Origin: an uncultured Verrucomicrobiota bacterium
Lineage (GTDB): Bacteria; Verrucomicrobiota; Verrucomicrobiia; Limisphaerales; UBA9464
Direction of reading: 5' to 3'
Assembly: GCA_903939515.1 (NCBI GenBank)
Contig: CAJAHH010000009.1
Location: 1-64,000 of the forward strand
DNA length: 64,000 nucleotides
Part shown: positions 7,307 to 16,641 of the stretch, piece after piece
Numbering within the stretch: the first letter of the stretch is position 1
Layout: every line of letters starts with the position of its first letter
Notes under the pieces: generated by a model
What the model was told of the DNA's origin: nothing
The model's input: the letters and a program-made list of their open reading frames with translations, nothing else
Database searches by the model: none
Made by a program: the position numbers and the translations under genes

Positions 7307-9913
7307 TCAGCGGGGCTTTTCGAGCTGGCTCTCGCGGATTCGCCGGGCGCGTTGCCCCCAGGTCGCCGCCGCTGAGGGCAATTCATGGGCAACATGCTCG
7401 TAGAGACCGGCTGCTTCACCGGTTCGACCGAGGCGCTCGAGAATCTCTCCAGTGGCACGGGCTGCCTCCGTCAAGAGGTCGGCGGAAAGTTTTTCGCCGG
7501 GCAACAAAACCTTGCCCAGCGCGACATCCAAACCCGCCCGGATGGCCCGCTCTAGGAACTCCCCAGATTCAGTGCCACTGCGCAGCTCAGACATCTTGCG
7601 ATTCACTGCGGCATAGCCCAACCACGCGCGACAACGAGTTTCAATTCCGGCTTCAGGAAGCTTGGCTGTGCGCAGGTAGAGCTCGGCGGCACGGGTGTAG
7701 TCGGCCGGATTGAGGGTACTGAGCTGAAAATGACAATTGCCCATCATCCCCAGGGCCGGCGCGACATAGGGGCTGTTGGTGAACTCCAGAACCCGAGTGA
7801 AGGCTTCCAGCGCCAAGCGATAGCGGGACAGCGGTTCGCTCCCGGGTTCTGCCGGCTTGGCTTGGAGGAGTTCGCCGTAGTGGAAGAGCGCGGCCGACTG
7901 AATTTCGGGTGGCGCCGCCTTGTCGTTGATCAACTCGCGAAAATGTTCAGCAGAGGAATCGAAATTCTGCAGTTTACGGCCTGCTTCAGCAGCCCACAGC
8001 TTGGCGCGATACCAAGTATCACCCCGCACCGTACGCACCGTGGCATTGGTCAGGATGGCGGCACTGGCCTGCCCGGCCTGAAGGTAGTCCTGTTGCTCGA
8101 AGAATCGGCCAGCCAGCCAAAGTTGGGCAGACAGGGTCCCGGGATCCGTAGGGTTCTTGGCAGCCAATTCAGAGAATTTTCCCATGGCCGCCGCAGGATC
8201 GCCGGAACGAGACAACGCATAGGCTAAATGAAACCCTGCGCGCACCGCACCGGGATGCTGGGGATGGGCCACTAACCAACGCCGCAATTCAGCCACCGAA
8301 TCGGCCCAACGCTCGTCATGCAACCCGAGCATCGCCAATTCTAACTGCACCTCGGGACGGACCGCGCTCTCAGGAAACCGCAGGAGGTAGTCTTGCAATA
8401 AATTGCGACCCAACTCGCCGGCCCCCTGCCGCGCCAGGGACGATCCCAGCCACAGGACGCTTTGTCCTGCCCGCGCCGCGGCCTGGGGCAACTCCAACAA
8501 ACGGCGCAGAGCCGACTCGCCGGCCTGTGCATTGGTGCTGGCAATGGCGGCGATGACGGCCTGCTCCAAGGCGGCCGGCATCCAGGTCTCCCGCTCGAGC
8601 GGACGCTTGGCAACGGTGTCAGCGACCTCCAGATAGCCCGTCAAGGCCGAGGGCGCATCCCCTAACCACGCGGCGGCATCGGCAGCCTTGAAACGGGCCA
8701 CTAGATGATCGGTCGATCCGGCCGGGAGTTGGGACAAGGCCGTCTGGAAACCACTCAAGGCCTGCGCCATCACCGCCTTGGAATTGCCCGAGAGGGCTTC
8801 TTCCCACCGGCACCACGCCAGAGTCAGGGTGAGGGGGCCACGAACTTCGGGAGGGGGATTCAGCGTGGCGGCCCGTTCCAGTTCCGCCACAGCCCGGGTG
8901 AGGCTAACGTGGGATTCTGCGATGGCTGAGCCCACCTGATCGGCCCCTCGTCGGGCCAGGTGTTCCCGGAGATGAATTTGTCCCAGACGCAGACGCAGTG
9001 CGGCGACGGAAGCATCGTCAGCCAGTCCGGTGACAACCCCTTCGAGGCGTTCGCGGGCCAGCGCTAACTGCCCTTGGGAAACCCACCAGTCACTGAGGTT
9101 GCGGATGGCATCGCTGCGGAATACCGCAGGAACCGTCGGGGCCAAATTTTCCTCCAAGTGCGCCACCGCACGCGCCCCCTGCCCCGCGGCCAAGAGCAGG
9201 CGCCCCAACAGCGCTGAGGATTCCGGGCGTCGAGCAACTAACCCGTCCGCATCGGCAATGCGCCGTAACTGTTCGGCCGCCGCGATGGCCCGCTCCGTCT
9301 GCCGCCCCGCCTCCAAGATGCGAACCTCGAGCCGCAACCGATCCCACTGGGCTTCTGGCGTCTGGGCTAAGGGAGCTGCGGCAGCCACGGCTTCACGCGC
9401 CCGACTCCAGTTGCCCGCTCCCAGATGGGCCTCGGCAGCCAGCATCGAACCCGTCCAAAGTAAGTCTACTGGTTTACCTTGAATGAAGGCTCGTCGGAAC
9501 GGTCCTTCGGGCTGATCCAACAAGGCAGCCGCTTCTTTTGGACGAGCGGATCGGAAAAGGGCCTCGGCCTGTCGCACCGAAGCGTGAAGGGCCAACTCAG
9601 ATCCAGAGAACTGAGCAAGGTAGAGCCCGAAGGTTTTCTGCGCTGCGGCATGATCTCCGCGTCCTGCCTCGGACTCTCCTTGCGCATACAAGGCCCGCCG
9701 CAAGGCCTCGGGCTTCAAGGCGGAATCGGGAAATTCTCCGGAAAACGCGGTAAACTCTTCGGCCGCGCGCGCATAGGCCCCGATCGAGAAGGAGCGGAGA
9801 GCAGCATTAAAGGCGACTTGGTCCGGCCCATCGGCCGCAAGAACCGACAGGCCCAGGACAGTTCCCACCATCCAGCCCCACCTCCGACTCGATTCCTCGC
9901 GCAACCAACGCAT
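7307..9913 (-). CDS. Large secreted tetratricopeptide-repeat protein
   Basis: 868 residues from the ATG at 9913, chosen because a signal segment follows it (hydrophobic core WMVGTVLGLSVLAA). The frame is open further upstream to 10057 but that part is not signal-like. The protein is almost wholly helical, with many TPR-like units: YARAAEEFTAFSGEFPDSA, AAMGKFSELAAKNPTDPGT and LEAFTRVLEFTNSPYVAPAL are clear examples. It resembles the YbgF/BamD-like periplasmic repeat proteins of this phylum, which act as scaffolds in envelope complexes. No enzymatic motif was seen. It is divergent from the FIST gene. Confidence 0.82.
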   Translation of the reverse strand: MRWLREESSRRWGWMVGTVLGLSVLAADGPDQVAFNAALRSFSIGAYARAAEEFTAFSGEFPDSALKPEALRRALYAQGESEAGRGDHAAAQKTFGLYLAQFSGSELALHASVRQAEALFRSARPKEAAALLDQPEGPFRRAFIQGKPVDLLWTGSMLAAEAHLGAGNWSRAREAVAAAAPLAQTPEAQWDRLRLEVRILEAGRQTERAIAAAEQLRRIADADGLVARRPESSALLGRLLLAAGQGARAVAHLEENLAPTVPAVFRSDAIRNLSDWWVSQGQLALARERLEGVVTGLADDASVAALRLRLGQIHLREHLARRGADQVGSAIAESHVSLTRAVAELERAATLNPPPEVRGPLTLTLAWCRWEEALSGNSKAVMAQALSGFQTALSQLPAGSTDHLVARFKAADAAAWLGDAPSALTGYLEVADTVAKRPLERETWMPAALEQAVIAAIASTNAQAGESALRRLLELPQAAARAGQSVLWLGSSLARQGAGELGRNLLQDYLLRFPESAVRPEVQLELAMLGLHDERWADSVAELRRWLVAHPQHPGAVRAGFHLAYALSRSGDPAAAMGKFSELAAKNPTDPGTLSAQLWLAGRFFEQQDYLQAGQASAAILTNATVRTVRGDTWYRAKLWAAEAGRKLQNFDSSAEHFRELINDKAAPPEIQSAALFHYGELLQAKPAEPGSEPLSRYRLALEAFTRVLEFTNSPYVAPALGMMGNCHFQLSTLNPADYTRAAELYLRTAKLPEAGIETRCRAWLGYAAVNRKMSELRSGTESGEFLERAIRAGLDVALGKVLLPGEKLSADLLTEAARATGEILERLGRTGEAAGLYEHVAHELPSAAATWGQRARRIRESQLEKPR

Positions 9914-10043
9914 CGGCCCACTCTCTGGACGTACCGTCGAACGAGCAAGCCGAGAGGAGTCGCTCAGCAAGGGCCACTCGGGAGCAAAACTTCCCCGGCT
10001 GAAGACTGAAAATAGGATCCTTCCCGATTTTCCCACAGAGACT

Positions 10044-11261
10044 ATGCTGAGCGGCATGCAGGGGAGTCACGGGGTTACTGGAGTTTGGACAGGCGGCTGG
10101 AACGAAGCGGAGCTCAGCCGCTGGGCTGCGGCATTGCGGGCCCAATTGACTCACTCGAGCGTCACCTTGGGATTGGTCTTCTTGGCCCCATCACTTTTTC
10201 CCTACGCTGAAGATGTCTTGGAGGTTCTGCGTGTCCATGGGCGGATTCCCTGCCTGGCAGGCTGTTCCGGCGTGGGATTAATTTCCGATGGCAACGAGTT
10301 TGAAGAAGGAGCCGACCTCGTACTCGGGCTTTACCACCTTCCCGGGGCCACTCTGAAGGGCTTCCACTTCGATAACGACGCAATCAACGCCATGGAAGAC
10401 GCGCCGTCGTGGATTCAGAAAACCGGCCTCCCCCCGGAGCAAGTCAATGGCTGGCTCGTTTTTGCTAGCCCGTTCCACCTCAACGGTGAGGCGTGGCTGC
10501 GGCAATGGAACACGGCCTACCCCGGCATCCCTGCTGTCGGCGGCTTGGCTAGTGGCGATTTTTCGGCCGAGCAATGTCAGGTCTACTTCAATGGCGGAGT
10601 CCATGAGCAGGGACTCGTCGCCGTAGCTCTCTGTGGGGATGTCACGCTCGAGACGGTGGTGTCACAAGGGTGCACGCCCATCGGCGAGAGTTGGACCATC
10701 ACCCGGGCCGACCGAAATTTCATCTTGGGGATCGGTAATCGCCCTGCCTACTCAGTCTTGATGGAGACCTTCGATGGGCTAAGCCTAGAGGACCGCAAGA
10801 AAAGCCAAAACAACCTCTTCGTAGGCCTTGCCATCGATGAGTACCGCGAGGAATTGCACTGCGGTGATTTCTTAGTCCGCAATCTTTTGGGTGGAGACCC
10901 CAAGAATGGAGCCCTGGCCGTAGGGGCCTTCCCGCGCACCGGACAAACTCTCCAGTTCCAGCGACGCGACTCGGAGACAGCCGACGCAGAACTGTCGGCC
11001 CTGCTGGCACAATCGCGCACACAGTTGGGCGGACGCCCGATTTACGGGGGATGCCTGACCGTTTGCAATGGCCGCGGATCCCGGCTCTTTGGCGCCCCAA
11101 ACCACGACGCGGGCCTTGTGCAAGAGCAACTGGGCAGCACTGCCATCACCGGGTTTTTCGGGCACGGCGAGTTGGGGCCAGTCGCCCGCCAAAATTTCCT
11201 GCACGGCTACACGGCCTCGCTCGGACTCTTCGTACCCAAGTCGACGACTCTCCCGAGATAA
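10044..11261 (+). CDS. FIST N/C-domain sensory protein
   Basis: 405 residues. The N-terminal half matches the FIST_N domain (GCSGVGLISDG around residues 71-81; the PAVGGLASGD core) and the C-terminal half the FIST_C domain (AFPRTGQTLQFQRRD; PIYGGCLTVCNGRG; FFGHGELGP). FIST proteins are proposed small-ligand (perhaps amino-acid) sensors normally found with or fused to signalling domains. Here there is no fused kinase, cyclase or methyl-accepting domain and none next door. An alternative ATG lies four codons downstream at 10056. Confidence 0.88.
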   Translation: MLSGMQGSHGVTGVWTGGWNEAELSRWAAALRAQLTHSSVTLGLVFLAPSLFPYAEDVLEVLRVHGRIPCLAGCSGVGLISDGNEFEEGADLVLGLYHLPGATLKGFHFDNDAINAMEDAPSWIQKTGLPPEQVNGWLVFASPFHLNGEAWLRQWNTAYPGIPAVGGLASGDFSAEQCQVYFNGGVHEQGLVAVALCGDVTLETVVSQGCTPIGESWTITRADRNFILGIGNRPAYSVLMETFDGLSLEDRKKSQNNLFVGLAIDEYREELHCGDFLVRNLLGGDPKNGALAVGAFPRTGQTLQFQRRDSETADAELSALLAQSRTQLGGRPIYGGCLTVCNGRGSRLFGAPNHDAGLVQEQLGSTAITGFFGHGELGPVARQNFLHGYTASLGLFVPKSTTLPR

Positions 11262-11384
11262 ACAAGTCCGGGCCCCACTCCAGCGCCCACGCATCATCTC
11301 CACTGGAGACGTCTCCGAGAGTTGCCACAACCGCCCCCCTTCTGCCTTTATTTGCGTCCATCTGCTGCCTATCCCGATTCCTGA

Positions 11385-13382
11385 ATGAACGACGAACAAC
11401 AACCCCAGTTTGAATCCGCCAAGTCTGAGGTTCAGCGCAAGACGCTGGACCAGCGGGAGCAGATGAACGAGTTGATGCGCCTGCGTCACTCCTGCGCGCA
11501 CATCTTGGCGGCCGCGGTCCTGCGACTCTGGCCCGATGCGTTGTTGGACATTGGTCCCCCGACGGAAGAAGGCTTTTATTACGATTTCGAACTGAAGCAC
11601 CGCTTCACTCCCGAAGACTTCCCCAAGATCGAGGAGGAGATGCGGAAGATCACCAAGGAGAACCAGGTCTTCGAGAAGTCGATCCAGACCCGGGCCGAGG
11701 CGTTGGCCTATTTCGAGGGCAAGGGACAAACCTTCAAGGTGCAACGCATGGGCGACATCCCCGAGGGCGAGGCCATTAGTTTCTTCAAGAACGGCGAGTT
11801 CGTGGACCTGTGCGCCGGCCCCCACGTGATGCGCACGGGCAACGTGAAGCCCGGGGGCATCAAGCTCCTGAAGGTCGCCAGCGCGTATTTTCGAGGCAAC
11901 GAGAAGAACCCCCAACTCCAGCGCCTCTACGGCACGGCCTTCAAGAACAAGGAGGAGTTGGACAACTGGCTTCTGATGCAGGAGGAAGCCCGCAAGCGCG
12001 ACCACCGAAAGATCGGCACCGAGATGGGGCTATTCGCGATGGATCCGGAATATGTTGGGCCCGGCCTGCCGCTGTGGCTACCGAAAGGGACCGTGCTGGT
12101 GGAGGAGTTGGAACGGTTGGCCAAGGAAACCGAATTCCAGGCCGGCTACGTGCGCGTCAAGACGCCCCATCTGGCCAAGGAGAAGATGTACAAGACCTCC
12201 GGCCACCTCCCGTACTACGCAGAGTCCATGTTCCCCCCGATGGAAATGCTCGAGGAGGACGAACGGAAGAAGCGCGATGCTCTCATGGAGCGCCGTGCCG
12301 ACCTCATCCAACTTGCCGAAGGTATGGGCAAGGCCATCGCGCCCAACCCCAGCGGCTACACCGAGGAGCAGGTCCGCCACGACATCCAAAAACTGGAGAC
12401 CGAGATCACCCTTTTGGGCGGACGGTATTATCTGAAGGCGATGAACTGCCCGCATCACCACCGCATCTTTGCGGCGGAACCGCGCAGCTACCGTGACCTG
12501 CCGCTGCGACTCGCCGAATACGGCACCTGCTACCGCTACGAGCAATCCGGCGAACTTTTCGGTGTCATGCGCGTTCGCAGCATGAACATGAACGACGCGC
12601 ACATTTACTGCACGGCCGAGCAGTTCGCCGAAGAGTTCCGAGCGGTCAACGAGATGTACCTGAAGTACTTCAAGATCTTCGGGCTCGACCGTTACCAAAT
12701 GCGCTTCAGCACCCATGATCCGGCGCGCTTGGGTCAAAAGTTCGTCAACGAACCCGAACTCTGGAAGAAGACCGAAGACATGGTCCGGCAGGTCCTCATC
12801 GAGTCGGGCATTAACTACGTGGAGGTGGCCAACGAGGCAGCGTTCTACGGACCTAAGATCGATGTGCAGGTCTGGAGCGCCATCGGCCGAGAATTCACCA
12901 TCGCCACCAACCAGGTCGATTTCGCCGTGCCCGCCCGCTTCGGCCTGACCTACCGTGACCGCGACAACACCGAGAAGACTCCTCTGTGCATCCACCGCGC
13001 CCCGCTGGGCACGCACGAGCGGTTCATCGGCTTCCTCATCGAGCACTATGCGGGCAACTTCCCGCTCTGGCTGGCCCCCGAACAGGTGCGGGTCCTGACG
13101 CTCAACGACGAGGCGCCGCTGGTGGAATATGCCAAGTCGATTACCGCTGAGTTGCGCGCTCAGTTCGTCCGCGTGGAAGGCGACTGGAGTGCCAACCCCG
13201 TGAAAGCGAAAATCGCCGACGCCGAAACTTCCAAGGTTCACACCATGCTGGTTGTGGGGCAGCGCGACCTCGAGGCCGGGGTCGTTAGTGTCCGCCTGCA
13301 CGGCAAGGGCAATGTGGGTGCGAAGCCCCGGGGCGAGGTCGTCGCCGACCTGCTGGCCTCCATCCGTGAACGCCGCGCCTGA
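11385..13382 (+). CDS. thrS: Threonine--tRNA ligase
   Basis: 665 residues. It lacks the N-terminal TGS domain: after about 30 residues it enters the editing domain (His35/His39 in HSCAH; DLCAGPH at 141-147). The class II catalytic core follows, with the zinc Cys355 in MNCPHHH, the motif 2 region RYEQSGELFGVMRVR, NDAHIYC and motif 3 HRAPLGTHERFIGFL, then the anticodon-binding domain. A 60-residue, highly charged helical insertion (about 287-346) lies between SMFPPM and YYLKAMNCP, where E. coli ThrRS has only a short link. Essential charging enzyme, cytoplasmic. The ATG at 11385 is the only reasonable start. Confidence 0.96.
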   Translation: MNDEQQPQFESAKSEVQRKTLDQREQMNELMRLRHSCAHILAAAVLRLWPDALLDIGPPTEEGFYYDFELKHRFTPEDFPKIEEEMRKITKENQVFEKSIQTRAEALAYFEGKGQTFKVQRMGDIPEGEAISFFKNGEFVDLCAGPHVMRTGNVKPGGIKLLKVASAYFRGNEKNPQLQRLYGTAFKNKEELDNWLLMQEEARKRDHRKIGTEMGLFAMDPEYVGPGLPLWLPKGTVLVEELERLAKETEFQAGYVRVKTPHLAKEKMYKTSGHLPYYAESMFPPMEMLEEDERKKRDALMERRADLIQLAEGMGKAIAPNPSGYTEEQVRHDIQKLETEITLLGGRYYLKAMNCPHHHRIFAAEPRSYRDLPLRLAEYGTCYRYEQSGELFGVMRVRSMNMNDAHIYCTAEQFAEEFRAVNEMYLKYFKIFGLDRYQMRFSTHDPARLGQKFVNEPELWKKTEDMVRQVLIESGINYVEVANEAAFYGPKIDVQVWSAIGREFTIATNQVDFAVPARFGLTYRDRDNTEKTPLCIHRAPLGTHERFIGFLIEHYAGNFPLWLAPEQVRVLTLNDEAPLVEYAKSITAELRAQFVRVEGDWSANPVKAKIADAETSKVHTMLVVGQRDLEAGVVSVRLHGKGNVGAKPRGEVVADLLASIRERRA

Positions 13383-13406
13383 TCACGAGTAACACTCTTC
13401 TCGGGG

Positions 13407-13424
13407 TCTCCGCTCAGGCGGAGA
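13407..13424. repeat. Short hairpin between thrS and helicase gene
   Basis: A perfect 7-pair inverted repeat TCTCCGC-TCAG-GCGGAGA. It has no T tract on either strand, so it is not a standard terminator; it may be an mRNA-stabilising or pausing structure, or chance in GC-rich DNA. Confidence 0.35.
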
Positions 13425-13497
13425 TTCCAAGGGGAAACACCGGATGCCTTGGGGTGCCCCTTGACCCCCCACCGCTGCGCCCCATCCTCCCGCCCCC

Positions 13498-15693
13498 ATG
13501 TTTGATCTGGGATCGCTCAATCCGCAGCAACGAGCAGCCGTGGTCACCCACTCCGGTCCGGTCCTCATCCTGGCCGGAGCCGGCACGGGCAAGACGCGCA
13601 CCCTGACCTGCCGGATCGCCCACATGATAGGCAAGGGCATCGCTCCCGGTCACATCCTGTCGGTGACCTTCACCAACAAGGCAGCCAAGGAGATGCTCGA
13701 GCGGGTCAACCAGATGATCCCCAAGGTGCGCAAATCCCGTCAGGATCCCGGGGCGCCGGAAGACCCGTTCCTTGAACGCCCCACCTTGTGCACATTCCAC
13801 TCGCTCTGTGTGCGGATCCTCCGACAACACATCGAGAAACTGGGCTACAAGAAGAACTTCGTCATCTACGACACCGGCGACCAACTCGCCGCGATGAAAA
13901 AGATTCTAAGCCAAATCTCGGCCAAGGGAGAAAAGACCGATGCCGGAGCCGTGCTGTCCATGCTCAGCAAGTTCAAGAATGGCGGCAGCCGCGGCGGCTT
14001 CGAAGATCCTTCGGTTCGCGCCCTGGCTGAACACGTGGCTCGCCGCTACGAGAGCGCCCTCCACGCCTGCAATGCCGTCGACTTCGACGACCTCATCCTC
14101 CTGACCTTACGGCTTTTTCGAGAACATCCCGATGCCCTAGAGGCCTGCCGGCGCAAGTACCGCTATGTCATGGTGGACGAGTACCAGGACACCAATGCCA
14201 GCCAGTTCGAGCTCATCAATCATCTGGCCAGCGCCTCTCGAAACCTCTGTGTGGTGGGTGACGACGACCAATCCATCTACGGATGGCGTGGGGCCGAGAT
14301 CGCCAACATTCTAGACCTCGAAAAGCATTACCCCGAGGTCAAGATCATCAAGCTGGAGCAAAATTACCGCTCCACCAACATCATCCTCCGCGCCGCCAAC
14401 GCCGTCATTCGACAGAACACGCGACGCCGCGAAAAGAGCCTCTGGTCGGCCAAAGGTGAAGGCAGCAAAATCACCCTCTACGCCTTCGACACCGACGAGA
14501 CCGAAGGCCGGACCGTGGCCGAGAATATCGAGTACGACCGACTCACCCAGCAGATCAATTGGGGCAAGCAAGCCATCCTGTTCCGCACGAACATCCAGTC
14601 GCGCCCCATCGAGGCGGCTCTGCGCAAGGCGCGGATCCGATACCGGTTGATCGGCGGCCAGAGTTTCTTCGATCGCAGCGAGATCAAAGACATTCTCGCC
14701 TACCTGAAGAGCTTCGTAAATCCGAACGACGATGTGAACTTACTGCGCATCGCCAACAAGCCGGCCCGGGGACTCAGCGATGTCACCATGGAGCGTCTTC
14801 TGGCCTTTAGCGCGGACCGGAAAGCCAGCGTGTACACTATCATGAGGCACACCGACGTGCTGGCCTCCTTCCAGGCACGGACGCGCGATTCTATCACCGC
14901 CTTCGCCCACTGGATTGATACAACGCGGGCTCCCCTGCTCCAGAACTCACCCATTTGCCTGAGCAACTGGGCCGATCATTGGCTCGAGGAAACCGGTTAT
15001 TTGGCAGACTTGCGCAGGGCCGAAAAAAACCAAGACGTGGCCGACAACCGGGTGCGCAACATCCAGGAACTCATCGATGATTTGGACGGCGAATTGACCG
15101 CCGAGGCCCGTCGCAAGAAGCGCGAGGAGACTGCCCCCAAGAAGTCTACCAAACCCGTGGACCTAGAGAACGATCCCGAGGGATTGCTCTCGGACATGAC
15201 ACCCGCCCCACGGCCCACCGGACCGCTGTTGCCCAACGCTGTCCCGGAGTTTCTTGGCAAGCCCATGGACCGGCTCGATGAGTTTCTGGCAGGGATCACC
15301 TTGGATCAAGAACGCGAGGAAGAGAAGGACACGACCGGAGACCAGGTGACCCTCATCACCATGCACGCCGCCAAGGGTCTTGAGTTTCCTCATGTCCACA
15401 TCGTGGGAGTGGAAGACGGTCTCCTGCCTCACTCCCGCAGCAAAGATGAGGGCACCCTCGACGAGGAGCGCCGCCTCTTCTATGTCGGCATCACCCGAGC
15501 CCAGGACACCTTGCGCATCAGCCACTGCTCAGGACGCCGGCGCTACGACCAGGTTATGCCCTGTCACCCCTCGCCCTTCCTGCGAGAACTCCCGCCCGAA
15601 TGCGTCGAGGACGCCGATGAAGCAGCCGCCCGACCGGTGGACAAAGACGATGGCGGAGACTGGTTCAAGGCCATGCGCGAGGCCTTGGAATGA
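13498..15693 (+). CDS. UvrD/PcrA/Rep-type ATP-dependent DNA helicase
   Basis: A 731-residue superfamily 1A helicase. Motifs in order: Q motif LNPQQRAAV, Walker A AGAGTGKTRT, Ia TFTNKAAKEM, II VDEYQDTNASQ, III GDDDQSIYGWRGA, IV QNYRSTNIIL, V HAAKGLEFPHV and VI YVGITRAQD. Unwinds DNA 3' to 5' in repair and replication restart. The 2B region carries a lysine- and proline-rich linker (about residues 535-600) that is longer than usual. The C-terminus lacks the extended Tudor-like tail of UvrD/PcrA, so Rep-like or PcrA-like assignment is open. Confidence 0.93.
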   Translation: MFDLGSLNPQQRAAVVTHSGPVLILAGAGTGKTRTLTCRIAHMIGKGIAPGHILSVTFTNKAAKEMLERVNQMIPKVRKSRQDPGAPEDPFLERPTLCTFHSLCVRILRQHIEKLGYKKNFVIYDTGDQLAAMKKILSQISAKGEKTDAGAVLSMLSKFKNGGSRGGFEDPSVRALAEHVARRYESALHACNAVDFDDLILLTLRLFREHPDALEACRRKYRYVMVDEYQDTNASQFELINHLASASRNLCVVGDDDQSIYGWRGAEIANILDLEKHYPEVKIIKLEQNYRSTNIILRAANAVIRQNTRRREKSLWSAKGEGSKITLYAFDTDETEGRTVAENIEYDRLTQQINWGKQAILFRTNIQSRPIEAALRKARIRYRLIGGQSFFDRSEIKDILAYLKSFVNPNDDVNLLRIANKPARGLSDVTMERLLAFSADRKASVYTIMRHTDVLASFQARTRDSITAFAHWIDTTRAPLLQNSPICLSNWADHWLEETGYLADLRRAEKNQDVADNRVRNIQELIDDLDGELTAEARRKKREETAPKKSTKPVDLENDPEGLLSDMTPAPRPTGPLLPNAVPEFLGKPMDRLDEFLAGITLDQEREEEKDTTGDQVTLITMHAAKGLEFPHVHIVGVEDGLLPHSRSKDEGTLDEERRLFYVGITRAQDTLRISHCSGRRRYDQVMPCHPSPFLRELPPECVEDADEAAARPVDKDDGGDWFKAMREALE

Positions 15694-15726
15694 TCCCCAC
15701 CTTCGTGGCAGCTTCTCACTCACGCT

Positions 15727-16641
15727 GTGTTTTCCCGAGTTGTTGAATGGTTTCTGAGCGCCCTGTTGGGTTCGATCCGTTGCTTACCACTGGTGACGGT
15801 CGCCCGCTTGGGTCGCCTGCTCGGCGGCTTGGCTTACCGACTCGACCGCCGCCACCGCCGCGTGGCCGAAGACAACATTGCCAAGACCTTCCCCGAGTTG
15901 AGGTCGAAGGAAATATATGCCTTGGCCTTGGAGAACTTTCGACGCATCGGGGAAGCCTACGCTTGCGCCATCCGCACCCCGGGCATGGATCCGAGAGAGT
16001 TGTTAGCACGCATTGAGTTCGTGGGTCTTGAGGACCTGTTGCAAAGCGGGGCCGATCGCCTGGTTGTAGCCACAGGCCATTTCGGCGGCTTCGACTTGCT
16101 GGCGCACGTGCAGGGACACTGGCCCAATTGGCGTTTGGCGACCACCTACCGGGCCCAACGGTTTACCGCCCTCAACACAACTCTCCAACGTCTACGATCC
16201 CTGACCGGAGTGCAGTTCATCGAACGGCACGAATCCACACGCGCCATCCACCGTTTCTTCGATCAGAACCAATCCATACTGGCCCTGTTCTCAGACCAAC
16301 ACGGTGGAGGCAAGGGGCTGTGGCTGCCATTTCTCGGGCGTGACTGCTCCTGCAGTCCTGCTCCAGCCGTGATCGCCCTGCGCTACAAGGCGCTTCTGAC
16401 CATGGCTATTTGCTACCGCACTGACCTAGCGCGCTGGCGAATTGAAGTCGGCCCGGTGATTCCCACTCACGACGAGCACGGACAGGAACGCTCATTGGAG
16501 GACATCACCCTCGAGATCCATCGCCAATTTGACATCGCCGTGCGCCGAGATCCGGCGAATTGGTTCTGGGTTCATCGACGGTGGAAACCGCCATCGGCCA
16601 ATCAGAGGACCCAAGGCCCCGCCCCGAGGCCGACCTCATGA
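15727..16641 (+). CDS. LpxL/HtrB-type lipid A acyltransferase
   Basis: 304 residues with an N-terminal membrane anchor, starting at a GTG. The HX4D catalytic motif is HFGGFD (GHFGGFDLLA), followed by ALFSDQHGGGKG, a match to the SDQ-type block of the lauroyl/myristoyl acyltransferases, and the closing FWVHRRWK. It transfers a secondary fatty acyl chain to lipid A at the inner membrane. Its stop overlaps the start of the heptosyltransferase gene (ATGA), consistent with a joint role in lipopolysaccharide assembly. Confidence 0.92.
   Translation: MFSRVVEWFLSALLGSIRCLPLVTVARLGRLLGGLAYRLDRRHRRVAEDNIAKTFPELRSKEIYALALENFRRIGEAYACAIRTPGMDPRELLARIEFVGLEDLLQSGADRLVVATGHFGGFDLLAHVQGHWPNWRLATTYRAQRFTALNTTLQRLRSLTGVQFIERHESTRAIHRFFDQNQSILALFSDQHGGGKGLWLPFLGRDCSCSPAPAVIALRYKALLTMAICYRTDLARWRIEVGPVIPTHDEHGQERSLEDITLEIHRQFDIAVRRDPANWFWVHRRWKPPSANQRTQGPAPRPTS

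Noticed and set aside
10872..12005. 377-residue open frame on the minus strand
   Set aside because: Crosses the end of the FIST gene and the start of thrS in antisense; a codon-bias artefact.
12078..13301. 407-residue open frame on the minus strand
   Set aside because: Lies wholly antisense to thrS, shows no recognisable domain, and such long antisense frames are common in GC-rich coding DNA.
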